Shown: one piece after another, positions 1-8,775 of the stretch
How the letters are laid out: each line of letters begins with the position of its first letter
Numbering within the stretch: the stretch's first letter is position 1
Assembly (NCBI RefSeq): GCF_016919725.2
Contig: NZ_JAJERH010000020.1
Location: forward strand, 1-57,829
Source: Virgibacillus sp. AGTR
GTDB lineage: Bacteria; Bacillota; Bacilli; Bacillales; Amphibacillaceae
Direction: 5' to 3'
DNA: 57,829 nt
Position numbers and translations under genes: made by a program
Notes under the pieces: generated by a model
What the model saw: only the letters and a program-made list of their open reading frames with translations
What the model was told of the DNA's origin: nothing
Database searches by the model: none

Positions 1-9
1 TTTGTTTGT

Positions 10-193
10 TAGCTCAAGTGGATAAATATGGGCGTGTTGAGCTACGTCCAACTCCAGTTCCCAGAAACGAGGCAACTTTACGAATCACCCCTAATCTAAG
101 TCATTATCGGCTCGCAAGCTCACCGTGCTTCCTTTATTTCCGTTGACTCGCTCCAGTCGCTACGTTTTAATCAGACGCTTACGCTTTTGTTCT
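10..193 (-). repeat. Dispersed repeat family R1, copy A
   Basis: Read on the minus strand, this stretch matches two other intergenic stretches in the window (28391-28586 and 46678-46836). Shared blocks are AAAAGCG.AAGCG, GAGTCAACGGA.ATAAAGG, GAGC.TGCGAGCCGATAATGA, a short TTAGG block and CTCAACACGCCC followed by TATTTATCCA. No ORF is conserved between copies, so it is a non-coding repeat. It overlaps the 3' end of holA: the last codons and stop of holA lie in the repeat's first bases. The copy probably continues beyond the left window edge. The family name is not known to me. Confidence 0.85.
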
Positions 194-1216
194 AGCAATT
201 TTTCCTTTCGTTAAATGATATAGAAGTATTTCAAATGCTAATTCTTTCTCCATAGATCCTTGTTTCATTGCTGCATCAGCATCTGCTAGTTGATCCATAA
301 TATATTCTAAAGTATCTATAGAAAATTGCTTTTCTCGTTGCATAGCTATTTTAATGACATAGGGATGCACCCCAAGTTGTTTTTGCATATGAGATTGACT
401 GTAGCCTTTTTGCTTTAATAACTTCACTCGAAAAATCGTACGAAATTGGAAGGCAAGTAAACCAATCAATGCAATGGGTTCTTCCTTCATTTTTTCTAAA
501 TCCTTATATATAGCAATTGCCTTATGTAAATCACGATTCATGACAGCATCCACTAATTTCAATGAAGAATTTGTAGTAGTATGCGATAAGAGCGCTTCAG
601 CAATTTCCCTTGTAATTTCACCATTCTCCCCAACATACATTGCTAATTTTTTCAATTCGCTTTCCAATAAGTGCAAATTCGTGGATAATTCCGATTCTAA
701 TAAATCATAAACATCATCACCAATTGTAACATGAAGCTGATCAGCCAATTGCGAAATCCACTTCTTTAGCTCATATTCCTTTATAGCGTTACATGCCACT
801 ACAGATGCTTGCTTTTTTAATTGTTTCGTTACTTTTTTCCGTTCGTCAATTTTTTCATATGGCGCAATCAAAACAAGTACGGAAAAATCAACTGGTGCAG
901 ACAGATAACGTTGTAGCGACTCAAGATCATGCTCAAACGAAAGTTTATCCGGTTTTGCTTTTAAGAAAACAGCGTTAGTAGCTATGATCAATTTACGCTC
1001 ACCAAATAAAGGGAATGTTTCCGTATCTGCAATAACATCTTGTATAGATGTTTCTTCTAAATCATAGCTCGATAAATTATCTTTATCATCATCAAGAATG
1101 GCTTCCATTAAACGTGTTTTAAGTGATTGTATAAAATAGGGCTCGTTTCCATATAGTAAAAATACTGAGGATATTTGATTTTTTTTTATTTGTTTTACCG
1201 CTTCCAAATAGGACAT
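179..1216 (-). CDS. holA: DNA polymerase III subunit delta
   Basis: HolA (YqeN type) is the clamp-loader wrench subunit that opens the beta sliding clamp. The 345-residue length, the N-terminal start SYLEAVKQIKKNQ, the FLLYGNEPYFI segment near residue 20 and the helical C-terminal collar region fit the family. As usual for delta, no Walker A motif is present. I chose the ATG at 1216 because GGAG lies about 9 bases upstream; the reading frame stays open to 1324 but the extra residues look unlike the family. It follows the comE operon as in Bacillus subtilis. The last codons, encoding about ARTKA and stop, fall in a dispersed repeat, so the extreme C-terminus may differ from relatives. Confidence 0.95.
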   Translation of the reverse strand: MSYLEAVKQIKKNQISSVFLLYGNEPYFIQSLKTRLMEAILDDDKDNLSSYDLEETSIQDVIADTETFPLFGERKLIIATNAVFLKAKPDKLSFEHDLESLQRYLSAPVDFSVLVLIAPYEKIDERKKVTKQLKKQASVVACNAIKEYELKKWISQLADQLHVTIGDDVYDLLESELSTNLHLLESELKKLAMYVGENGEITREIAEALLSHTTTNSSLKLVDAVMNRDLHKAIAIYKDLEKMKEEPIALIGLLAFQFRTIFRVKLLKQKGYSQSHMQKQLGVHPYVIKIAMQREKQFSIDTLEYIMDQLADADAAMKQGSMEKELAFEILLYHLTKGKIARTKA

Positions 1217-1529
1217 GCAATTCACTCCAACCTTTTTTGCTGTACCTTTATATGGTAAAACGTTAATAGAAGAATGGCAAGGAATAATGAGAGGGAAAAG
1301 ACTGGCATCTTCTTCCCTCTCCAATCTATATTAACGCTTGCATAACTGCTCTAGAAACAGTCATGTCAAACGATATTTGATCTTATCTATAGATTTTCCC
1401 GTCTAAGTAAAAGTATAGATGTTAAGTCTTTCTAAATTTGGGATCCATTCAATTCGATATAAATTTATTGCAAAAGTGGATTTTTTAAAAAATATAATTT
1501 ATACTAATGGTGATATAGGAGGGGTAATT

Positions 1530-1664
1530 GTGAACGAATTTGAAAAAGATATTCAATCTAAAAATAATGACGTTGTTGACTCCATCAAAGGTTTTGCATT
1601 TTCTTTTATTTTCTTTCTTGTGCTATTTGCAATCGGAGTTATAATTAGTGTAGCAGGAGCCTAA
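1530..1664 (+). CDS. yqzM: YqzM family small membrane protein
   Basis: A 44-residue ORF starting with GTG at 1530, with a strong ribosome binding site AGGAGGGG 5 bases before it. The protein starts MNEFEKDIQSKNNDV, then has one hydrophobic segment of about 22 residues (roughly residues 19-42) ending SVAGA. Length, sequence and position between comEC and holA match the YqzM family, whose function is unknown. It is transcribed opposite to its neighbours and ends in a shared terminator hairpin. Single-pass membrane location is inferred from the hydrophobic stretch. Confidence 0.85.
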   Translation: MNEFEKDIQSKNNDVVDSIKGFAFSFIFFLVLFAIGVIISVAGA

Positions 1665-1705
1665 ATCCTCATTCGTTTACATAGGTTAGACATGTGAACG
1701 TAAGT

Positions 1706-1735
1706 AAAGAGACTGTGTCACAGTCTCTTTTTTGT
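1706..1735. terminator. Bidirectional terminator between yqzM and comEC
   Basis: Arms AAAGAGACTGTG and CACAGTCTCTTT form a 12-bp perfect stem followed by a T run on the plus strand; the A run before it gives a T run on the minus strand. It would end yqzM from the left and comEC from the right. Confidence 0.85.
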
Positions 1736-1757
1736 TTGGATGAATCATGATATATTA

Positions 1758-4031
1758 CTATGGTAAAAAACGATAAAACGTTCCCCGGTCTTTTATAAAT
1801 TTAAACTGTATCGCACCATCTCTATCTGTACGCAAAACAATTGCACCACTTTCTCGTAAATTACGGATAACTTCATCTGACGGATGACCATATGAATTGT
1901 CCTCACCAACAGAAATTAATGCGTAATGAGGTGCTAATTGTGTTAAAACCTCTTTATCTGTAGATGTTTTACTGCCATGATGTGCTACTTTAAGGACATC
2001 AACGTTTATATTTGGGTATGATTTCACTATTTCTTTTTCCTCTTTTTTACTTATATCGCCTGTAAAAAGCCAATTCATTCCCCCAATATTAGTAAATAGA
2101 ACAAGTGAATTGTCATTTGCTGATTTTCTATCTTCAAATGGTGCCAACACTTTAAAAAGTGTATTTCCTACTACAATTGTATCATTTCTTTTTACAGTAA
2201 CTACCTCAGAATAGTTCCATACAATCTCCTTGCTGTCAAAAAAATCACTTATAAATATATTATTTACTTCTATATCCTCCAGTATATAATCCACACTTCC
2301 AATATGATCCAAATCCTCATGCGACAAAAAGATAGCATCTATTTTGTGAATACCTTTTGCAAATAAATACGGCTGAATAACCTGATTATATACACTCGCC
2401 GATGGCTGCTGGTTTGTGTTTGTAACCTTTGAACCAGCATCTATAAGTATCACACCTTTACGATAAGGTAATTCAATAATAAAAGCATCACCTTGTCCGA
2501 TATCGAGCATTGTTACTGTCCCTATGGGAGAAAAAAATGGTCGGCTTATATCGACTAAAATTATCATTACGATGATAACTCCGCAATAAAATGACTTTAC
2601 TTGCTTTCCCCTCTCCAAGTAACCCATAAAGAAGAAGAGAAAGAGGTAATATAATATAACAGCAACAAATGACATAGAGCCTGCAACCAAAGGATAATGT
2701 AGATAGTTATCTATTTTTCCAATACCAAGCAACACCTGTTCATGAACGACAATAAACAACTGATCGATAATTGAGGATATGGTGGATATAGGAGACGTAA
2801 ATAAAAGCATTAATAAAGTGGGAATAACAAAGAATGTAAAGTATGGAACAATGAAAAGGTTGAGTAAAATGGATAATGGTTGGAGTATGTGGAAGTAATG
2901 AAATAGTAGCGGAATTATCATCATTTGCGCAATGAAACTAATAAGTAGCATCTGTTTGATTGAAGAGTTTGTTCGGGATAAGCATTTCCTCGAAAGCAAT
3001 AATCCAAAGGTTACCATAAATGAGAGCTGAAATCCCACATGATATATAATCAGCTTATCAAATAGAATTAGCACAATAAATGTAATACTAAGTACATCTG
3101 TAACACTGATTTTCCATTTGGTTTTATGGAGGATGATAAAAAATATAGCCATGATACTGGCTCGCCATACAGAGGGTTCCCCTCCAGCCATCAGCGCATA
3201 GACAGGCAGAAATAGCAGCATTCCCCATTGCGCGTACTCTTTTGTGAAAAGGTTTGTCCTAACTAAAAGAAAATAAGTAATGGTTATCATTAATCCAACA
3301 TGCAGGCCTGAGATTGCCAATAGATGACTTAATCCCCATTGTCGAAACAATTCAATCGTATCTTTAGCTAAAAAAGATTTATCTCCAAATAATAATGCAA
3401 GTATCCAGGCAGCAGTTCCATCACTTATATTTCCGTTAACGTAATCAAGCATGGATGCTCTTATTTGATATATATGATGTAAAAATCCCGTACCTTCTAG
3501 ACAATCTAACTCGTCTAAACTTGTGATAATGGATTGATAAGAAATCCCTTGCTTATTCGCATATCCTTGATAATCAAATTGACCGGGATTCGTCGCTGGC
3601 TTAGGGATATCCAGTAACGTAGAAATCCGACAGGTGGATCCATATGCTATGTGCGGATAGTCGCTGGCCACATGCACTGGATTGTCTGGGAAATACAACA
3701 TAGAAACTTTGCTATCTGTATTTGCAATTTGAAAGATAAATGATATTTTTTCGGGTTCTACTTGAATAGGAGTAATGATTGTACCTGTTAATTCTTTATC
3801 TTGAGGAGGCTGTTTATGGTTAATTTCAGTGGTTTCTATTCGAGGGATAAAAAAGGAAAAGAATATAAGGGAGATGAGGGATAGTACAAACGGCATTGCA
3901 CATATCCTTCTCCTATAAAATAAATAAAATAACCAAACAAGAAATACTGCAGCAATAATAGGGTGATTCATCCATTTCATCAAGCTACTTACAACGACAG
4001 CCAATGCAGGAAAATGCCAGAATCCTTTCAC
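1758..4031 (-). CDS. comEC: DNA internalization channel protein ComEC/Rec2
   Basis: ComEC forms the membrane channel through which single-stranded DNA enters during natural transformation. The 757-residue protein has hydrophobic N-terminal segments, an extracytoplasmic soluble part, a central multi-spanning competence domain containing the HLLAISGLHVGL signature, and a C-terminal metallo-beta-lactamase-like domain with TMLDIGQGDAFIIEL, SHEDLDHIG, VAHHGSKTS and SYGHPS. The start is GTG at 4031, chosen because AAGGAG lies 6 bases upstream. It is the last gene of the comE operon, only about a dozen bases behind comEB, and ends in a terminator. All motifs needed for a full-length protein are visible. 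Confidence 0.96.
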   Translation of the reverse strand: MKGFWHFPALAVVVSSLMKWMNHPIIAAVFLVWLFYLFYRRRICAMPFVLSLISLIFFSFFIPRIETTEINHKQPPQDKELTGTIITPIQVEPEKISFIFQIANTDSKVSMLYFPDNPVHVASDYPHIAYGSTCRISTLLDIPKPATNPGQFDYQGYANKQGISYQSIITSLDELDCLEGTGFLHHIYQIRASMLDYVNGNISDGTAAWILALLFGDKSFLAKDTIELFRQWGLSHLLAISGLHVGLMITITYFLLVRTNLFTKEYAQWGMLLFLPVYALMAGGEPSVWRASIMAIFFIILHKTKWKISVTDVLSITFIVLILFDKLIIYHVGFQLSFMVTFGLLLSRKCLSRTNSSIKQMLLISFIAQMMIIPLLFHYFHILQPLSILLNLFIVPYFTFFVIPTLLMLLFTSPISTISSIIDQLFIVVHEQVLLGIGKIDNYLHYPLVAGSMSFVAVILYYLFLFFFMGYLERGKQVKSFYCGVIIVMIILVDISRPFFSPIGTVTMLDIGQGDAFIIELPYRKGVILIDAGSKVTNTNQQPSASVYNQVIQPYLFAKGIHKIDAIFLSHEDLDHIGSVDYILEDIEVNNIFISDFFDSKEIVWNYSEVVTVKRNDTIVVGNTLFKVLAPFEDRKSANDNSLVLFTNIGGMNWLFTGDISKKEEKEIVKSYPNINVDVLKVAHHGSKTSTDKEVLTQLAPHYALISVGEDNSYGHPSDEVIRNLRESGAIVLRTDRDGAIQFKFIKDRGTFYRFLP

Positions 4032-4042
4032 ATGATTCTCCT

Positions 4043-4612
4043 TTATCGTAAATTAAATAAATCAAATGCTTTATTTTTCCATTTCTGCAATTCATTACGA
4101 TCAATTTCTTCATTTTCTAGCTTCTGTATTAAATTTTGAATGTAATGCTGTTTTTCCAGATAATTTGTATCAACTGTCAAATAATCAAGCTCTACCTTCT
4201 TGGTAATAACTCCAGCCTCAGCAAACAACTCGATAGCATAATCATTATTATGATAATCCTCTGCATAATAAACAGTATTGATTCCTGCTTGAATTAATTG
4301 CTTACAGCATTGCAGGCATGGGAAGTGTGTTACATAGATATCTGCATTCTCGGTAGGAACACCAAATTTAGCGCATTGCAATAATGCATTTGCCTCAGCA
4401 TGAATCGTACGTACACAATGCCCGTCGACAACATAACAACCTTCATCAATACAATGAACACTTCCCGAGACACTTCCGTTATAGCCTCCAGCAATAATTC
4501 GTTTATCTCTTACAATTGTTGCCCCTACCATTAGTCTAGTACATGTACTGCGTAATGAGAGTAAATGACTTTGCGCCATAAAATATTGATTCCATGAAAT
4601 TCGTTCCATCAT
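4043..4612 (-). CDS. comEB: ComE operon protein 2, dCMP deaminase family
   Basis: Member of the zinc-dependent deoxycytidylate deaminase family, which converts dCMP to dUMP. Zinc ligands and catalytic Glu are visible as HAEAN (His71, Glu73) and PCLQC (Cys99, Cys102). The length of 189 residues fits ComEB. Two consecutive ATG codons occur at the start, and the second is better spaced from the AAAGGGG site, so the true protein may be one residue shorter. It lies between comEA and comEC in the same order as in Bacillus subtilis, where this gene is not needed for DNA uptake itself. Confidence 0.93.
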   Translation of the reverse strand: MMERISWNQYFMAQSHLLSLRSTCTRLMVGATIVRDKRIIAGGYNGSVSGSVHCIDEGCYVVDGHCVRTIHAEANALLQCAKFGVPTENADIYVTHFPCLQCCKQLIQAGINTVYYAEDYHNNDYAIELFAEAGVITKKVELDYLTVDTNYLEKQHYIQNLIQKLENEEIDRNELQKWKNKAFDLFNLR

Positions 4613-4652
4613 TATTCCCCTTTATGTATTTTTTGAAATCATTCATTTTCAG

Positions 4653-5258
4653 TTATGGAATTTGAATCTCTTCCTGAAATACTTCAATTGTTTTCTCGCC
4701 AATTCCAGAAACGTTTAGTAGATCGTCTATTGTGGTAAATGGCCCGTTTTCTTCTCTGTATCTTACAATTGCCTCTGCCTTTGCTGGTCCAATCCCACTC
4801 AAACTCTCAATTTCTTCTACCGAGGCTTGGTTTATACGCAATTTCTCGTTCGTCTCCGTACCTGACAATGACGATGAATAATCACTTTCACTATCTGCAA
4901 CTGAAATAACCATTTCGTCCTGTACTTTTTGCGCAAGGTTTACTTGGGACTCATCTGCATTTTTAGTAAACCCTCCAGCTACTTCTATTGCATCGATCAC
5001 ACGATCTTCCACTTCCAACTCATAGACACCTGGTTTATTTACTTCACCTTTTACATCCACAACGACAGTACTTGTGTCCTCTACCTGATTCGTACGATTA
5101 CTGTTCACCGTATCTGTCGGATCAATCGGCTCGCTAGTATCAATGATTTTTGCATCTTCATCACCTGTATCTTTATCTCCGATCATAAGAAGTAAAATGA
5201 TTATGACGACTGGAATACCAATAAAGAAAAGTACTTTTTTTAATATATTAGAGTACAA
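4653..5258 (-). CDS. comEA: Competence DNA receptor ComEA
   Basis: ComEA is a membrane-anchored protein that binds incoming double-stranded DNA outside the cell. The 201-residue sequence has one N-terminal membrane segment (about residues 8-26), an acidic/Ser-Thr linker, an SLBB-like domain beginning VVVDVKGEVNKPGVYEL, and a C-terminal pair of helix-hairpin-helix motifs (INQASVEEIESLSGIGPAKA, then LLNVSGIGEKTI). The start is TTG, 7 bases after AAGGAGG. It is first gene of comEA-comEB-comEC. In B. subtilis ComN acts on the comE mRNA; a comN gene is present at 55814-56107 of this window. The divergent comER gene found in B. subtilis is absent here. Confidence 0.95.
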   Translation of the reverse strand: MYSNILKKVLFFIGIPVVIIILLLMIGDKDTGDEDAKIIDTSEPIDPTDTVNSNRTNQVEDTSTVVVDVKGEVNKPGVYELEVEDRVIDAIEVAGGFTKNADESQVNLAQKVQDEMVISVADSESDYSSSLSGTETNEKLRINQASVEEIESLSGIGPAKAEAIVRYREENGPFTTIDDLLNVSGIGEKTIEVFQEEIQIP

Positions 5259-5342
5259 ATGTTCACCTCCTTTTTGAGGAATAGAAGGAATTTATTTCAT
5301 TTCTCCTACTTAAAATTCGACATGCTTAACTTGTTTTCCTTT

Positions 5343-5380
5343 TTAAGAAAAAAAACCGGAAATACAGATTATTCCGGTTT
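5343..5380 (-). terminator. Terminator of the yqeG-yqeM operon
   Basis: On the minus strand AAACCGGAA and TTCCGGTTT form a 9-bp stem followed by an uninterrupted T run. The left arm lies in the last codons of yqeM and the stop codon lies in the loop, so translation end and terminator overlap. It separates the yqe operon from comEA. Confidence 0.85.
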
Positions 5381-6124
5381 CTTCTCAGCTGAAAAGAAAA
5401 TTCTTGCTGTATTATTATTTAAACTATCTGCTTTTAATGAAAAATCACCATATACTTTAATATTTTCAAAACCTGACTCATTCAATATTTTTTTATAAAT
5501 TTCTACAGGAAATGTTCGTTGATGATGTTCCTCTTCAAATCGATGGTATAAATTGTCCTTATCCCTTACAAAAAAAGTTAACTGATGGAACATTTCACCA
5601 GGCTGTGTTCCTTCTGCACAAAACCAAATATAAGAAGCATCTTCCGTAACATCAGCGAATGTTTCCCCAAAATAATTATCAGTAATATAGCTAAGCGCGT
5701 GAACATCAAATAAAAATAGCCCACCTGGATCGAGTGCTTCGTTTATATTTATAAATGTATCTCTTAAGGAAGCTTCTGACGTAATATAATTAATGACATC
5801 ACAGTAACTGACTATAGCATCAAGCCCCTGAAGGCCTACAAGACTTCGCAAATCTTGACAAATCCACTGGATGGACATATTTTCTGTAGCAGACTTATGT
5901 GCTGCATATGTTAACATATCTGCCGCATAATCTACTCCTGTGACCTGATATCCCTTTTTTGCCAATCGGATTGCTATTTCTCCCGTACCACATCCTAAAT
6001 CAGCGATCGTCCCAACTTCTCGTTGTCTTGATTTAAACTGAGCTTCCGTAAATGCTACCCATTGATCATAAGGGGCATCTTCCATTAACAGGTCATAAAC
6101 ATTCGCCATTTTTTCGTAAGCCAT
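5369..6124 (-). CDS. yqeM: Class I SAM-dependent methyltransferase YqeM
   Basis: A 251-residue protein with the SAM-binding motif I IADLGCGTGEIAIRLA near residue 40, an acidic motif at VTGVDYAADM, and motif post-I at ICQDLR. This is a Rossmann-type methyltransferase; the substrate of YqeM is not known to me. The start ATG at 6124 directly follows the stop of rsfS (spacing 2 bases); an earlier in-frame ATG would need translation through rsfS. Conserved linkage with rsfS, yqeK and nadD matches B. subtilis yqeG-yqeM. Confidence 0.9.
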   Translation of the reverse strand: MAYEKMANVYDLLMEDAPYDQWVAFTEAQFKSRQREVGTIADLGCGTGEIAIRLAKKGYQVTGVDYAADMLTYAAHKSATENMSIQWICQDLRSLVGLQGLDAIVSYCDVINYITSEASLRDTFININEALDPGGLFLFDVHALSYITDNYFGETFADVTEDASYIWFCAEGTQPGEMFHQLTFFVRDKDNLYHRFEEEHHQRTFPVEIYKKILNESGFENIKVYGDFSLKADSLNNNTARIFFSAEKKPE

Positions 6125-6126
6125 TA

Positions 6127-6483
6127 CTATTTGTTGTCCTCCAATTGCAATGAGACTGGAGCTGCATCTCCCCAAAGACGCTCTAAATTATAGTAGCTTC
6201 TTTCATCCTTATGAAATATATGACAAACGACATCACCTATATCCACTAAAATCCATCTAGCCTGTTCAAATCCCTCTAAACGTTTCAAGGAAATATCGTT
6301 CTCTTCCATCTTATCCTTAATCCCCCTTGCTATTGCTTGCACTTGTCGTTCATTACTTCCATGGCATATTAAAAAATAGTCCGCCACTAATGATACTTCG
6401 TTCATATCAAGTGCAATAATGTCCTCAGCACGTTTATCATCACACGCTTCGGCTGCAAGTTGTATAATTGTCTTATTTTCCAT
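6127..6483 (-). CDS. rsfS: Ribosomal silencing factor RsfS
   Basis: RsfS (YqeL, formerly Iojap) binds ribosomal protein L14 and blocks joining of 50S and 30S subunits when nutrients are short. The 118 residues show the family pattern: DMNEVSLVADYFLICHGSNE, QVQAIARGIKDK, and RWILVDIGDVVCHIFHK. The ATG overlaps the stop codon of yqeK by one base (TAATG), typical of translational coupling. Downstream yqeM begins 2 bases after its stop. Confidence 0.95.
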   Translation of the reverse strand: MENKTIIQLAAEACDDKRAEDIIALDMNEVSLVADYFLICHGSNERQVQAIARGIKDKMEENDISLKRLEGFEQARWILVDIGDVVCHIFHKDERSYYNLERLWGDAAPVSLQLEDNK

Positions 6484-7058
6484 TAATGGTTACCTCCGTT
6501 AACTCTTCTTATTAAATCATTGTACGTATGAAAGGTGTCAGGATAAATGGCAGTATTCTTGTTCATTAAGAATCGAATCGTATTTGCTGATGCCATTAAG
6601 CACGCATGTACCAAGTCGACCTTTGCCATCTCCCGCACCTTATCTATACCTGGAAATTTTCTACCGGGTTCTATATAATCAGCTAAAAATATTATCATTT
6701 CTAGGTTACTCATATGAGCTCTTCCTGTTGTATGGTAATGAATAGCATTTTGGATATCTATATCCTTTACACCGAATTCTTTCTCAATAAGCAATGCTGC
6801 TACTGGACCATGCCATAATTCATGATGATAATCTAATAAGTCTTTAGGTAAATAGGACGTTACTATCCATCGCGCAAGCTCATCCCTCGATCGATATTTC
6901 GCGTAATCATGGAAGACGGCTGCAAGTTCTGCTTTTTCAACTTTTTCACCATATAACAAAGCAAGCTCTTTTGCTGTTTCCGCCACGCGTAACGAATGCT
7001 CATAGCGAGCTGTTGTTAAGTGTTGCTTCACGATGTCCTTTGCTATCTCAATTTTCAT
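6483..7058 (-). CDS. yqeK: HD-domain Ap4A hydrolase YqeK
   Basis: YqeK enzymes hydrolyse diadenosine tetraphosphate symmetrically with an iron-dependent HD domain. The 191-residue protein shows RYEHSLRVAETAKELA (first His), the HD pair in AAVFHDYAKY, HHELWHGPVAA and AIHYHTTGRAHM, followed by IIFLADYIEPGR. I chose the ATG at 7058; longer in-frame versions run back into nadD without family similarity. The gene overlaps the end of nadD by 11 bases and the start of rsfS by one, so the three are translationally linked. Confidence 0.92.
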   Translation of the reverse strand: MKIEIAKDIVKQHLTTARYEHSLRVAETAKELALLYGEKVEKAELAAVFHDYAKYRSRDELARWIVTSYLPKDLLDYHHELWHGPVAALLIEKEFGVKDIDIQNAIHYHTTGRAHMSNLEMIIFLADYIEPGRKFPGIDKVREMAKVDLVHACLMASANTIRFLMNKNTAIYPDTFHTYNDLIRRVNGGNH

Positions 7059-7614
7059 ATAAGTGATTCTCCTTAATATAGTTATAAACGGAGTCAGGTA
7101 GTAAATAGTGAATGGTTTCACTACGTTCTAACCGTTCCCTTAATAACGTAGAGGAAATCTCTATTAATGGGATGTCTACTTCCACTATTGGATAATGTGT
7201 TTGTAAAGAATGAGTAGACCGTTTAACACCAACAAATTGGATTAGTTGCATTAACTCATCAATTCGTTCCCATTTTGGTAAATATTCAACCATATCCGCG
7301 CCAATAATGAAATAAAATGTTTTATGAGGATGATTTTTCTTTAATTCCTTTATCGTATCAATTGTATAAGACTTTCCAACACGGTTGATTTCGACTGGAT
7401 TCACCTTAAAATACCTATTATTCTCTATAGCTAAATGTACCATTTCCAGTCGATTGTTCGGGCTTGTTTTAACATCTTCTTTGTGCGGAGGTGTATAAGA
7501 TGGGATAAACCACACCTCATCCAATTCAAGCGAAATCCGAACCTCTTCAGCAATGATCAAATGACCAATATGCGGTGGGTCAAACGTTCCTCCTAAGATA
7601 CCAATACGCTTCAT
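7048..7614 (-). CDS. nadD: Nicotinate-nucleotide adenylyltransferase
   Basis: NadD joins nicotinate mononucleotide and ATP to make deamido-NAD in NAD synthesis. Signature GGTFDPPHIGHL (HxGH-type nucleotidyl transferase) lies at residues 7-18 and ISSTLLRERL near the C-terminus carries the ISSTxxR motif. The length of 188 residues from the ATG at 7614 fits the family; the reading frame stays open further upstream, but those residues are not family-like and would overlap yhbY. Confidence 0.95.
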   Translation of the reverse strand: MKRIGILGGTFDPPHIGHLIIAEEVRISLELDEVWFIPSYTPPHKEDVKTSPNNRLEMVHLAIENNRYFKVNPVEINRVGKSYTIDTIKELKKNHPHKTFYFIIGADMVEYLPKWERIDELMQLIQFVGVKRSTHSLQTHYPIVEVDIPLIEISSTLLRERLERSETIHYLLPDSVYNYIKENHLYEN

Positions 7615-7627
7615 CAATAAACACCTT

Positions 7628-7918
7628 TTACGGAAGACGAATCTGTTTGTTTTCTGTAGATTCTTTATACAATACGATATTATTCCCAATTATTTGCACG
7701 ATCTCTGCGTCCGTTCCAGTTGCTAATTGCTCAGCAACGGTGTCTTTATCATCCATACAATTTTGTAAGATACTCACTTTTAACAGTTCTCTTTTTTCTA
7801 GTGCATCCTCAATTTGATCAATCATATTTTGATTCACACCTATTTTACCAACTTGGAAAATAGGCTTCAGTTGATTTGCTTGTGCTCGTAAAAAACGTTT
7901 TTGCTTACCTGTTAACAT
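7628..7918 (-). CDS. yhbY: Ribosome assembly RNA-binding protein YhbY
   Basis: A 96-residue single CRM-domain protein (YqeI in B. subtilis). The pattern LTGKQKRFLRAQANQLKPIF, QVGKIGVNQNM and ELLKVSILQNC fits the family, with the usual GxxG-like segment at QIIGNNIVLYK. Family members associate with pre-50S particles. It starts one base after aroE ends and lies 13 bases before nadD, inside the yqe operon. Confidence 0.93.
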   Translation of the reverse strand: MLTGKQKRFLRAQANQLKPIFQVGKIGVNQNMIDQIEDALEKRELLKVSILQNCMDDKDTVAEQLATGTDAEIVQIIGNNIVLYKESTENKQIRLP

Positions 7919-7919
7919 A

Positions 7920-8759
7920 TTATCTTCCTTCCAGTATAAGTTGTAATTCTTGATCCATGCGTTCCATTGGTGGCTTTATGCCTGTCCATATTTCATAAGC
8001 ATATTGTGCCTGATATAGCAACATCGTATGTCCAAAATGCAGAGAAAAACCATAACACTTTGCCTGTGTCAGCAAATTTGTTTCGATCGGTTGATAGATA
8101 ATATCACTAACAATCGTGTCGTTTGGCTTTGTGTTTTTAATTTCAATGATTGATTTATCAGCATACGGTTTCATGCCTACAGAGGTGGTTTGAATAACTA
8201 CATCATATTGATCAATTTGTTTTTCAACGCTTTCCAATGGCATTACCTGTGACTGCACCTGATATAATCTTATTATATCAAGCGCTTTTTCCTTTGTACG
8301 GTTTGCTATGTCTATCGTTGTAAAGCCAGCATCCTGCAATGCAGCATAAATTCCTCTTGCAGCACCACCTGCCCCTAAAATAAGCGCACGTCTATCTGCT
8401 TTAGAAAAAAGGCGTGGATATTTACTTTTAAGAGATCGTACATATCCAATACCATCCGTATTATATCCAATCCATTTCCCATTCTTATTACGTACCGTAT
8501 TTACAGCACCAATTGCCTTTGCCGTATGATCCACTTCGTCAAGAAATGGGATGATTTTTTGTTTGTAAGGAACAGTAATGTTAAATCCATGTAGTTCTTT
8601 TTGTCTAAACGCATTTATTTTTTCGCTAAATGACCCTTCAGGATTAATTTCGTAAATCTCATATTCTCCATCTATATGGGTTCGTTTCATAAATTCTTTA
8701 TGAATCCACGGTGATAATGAATGGGCAATTGGATAACCAATCAATCCAAACCGATACAC
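7920..8759 (-). CDS. aroE: Shikimate dehydrogenase
   Basis: AroE reduces 3-dehydroshikimate to shikimate with NADPH in aromatic amino acid synthesis. The 279-residue protein shows the substrate-side motif GFNITVPYKQKI with its catalytic Lys, NTDGIGYVRSL, and the nucleotide-binding loop LILGAGGAARGI, then NRTKEKA. The start is a GTG at 8759 preceded by GGGGAG; in-frame codons further upstream would overlap yqeH and do not match the family. It is the third gene of the yqe operon. Confidence 0.95.
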   Translation of the reverse strand: MYRFGLIGYPIAHSLSPWIHKEFMKRTHIDGEYEIYEINPEGSFSEKINAFRQKELHGFNITVPYKQKIIPFLDEVDHTAKAIGAVNTVRNKNGKWIGYNTDGIGYVRSLKSKYPRLFSKADRRALILGAGGAARGIYAALQDAGFTTIDIANRTKEKALDIIRLYQVQSQVMPLESVEKQIDQYDVVIQTTSVGMKPYADKSIIEIKNTKPNDTIVSDIIYQPIETNLLTQAKCYGFSLHFGHTMLLYQAQYAYEIWTGIKPPMERMDQELQLILEGR

Positions 8760-8775
8760 ATTATTTCTCCCCTTC

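Noticed and set aside
5259-5498. 79-codon plus-strand ORF over the comEA leader and yqeM end
   Set aside because: Overlaps the terminator and the 3' end of yqeM; no family-like features.
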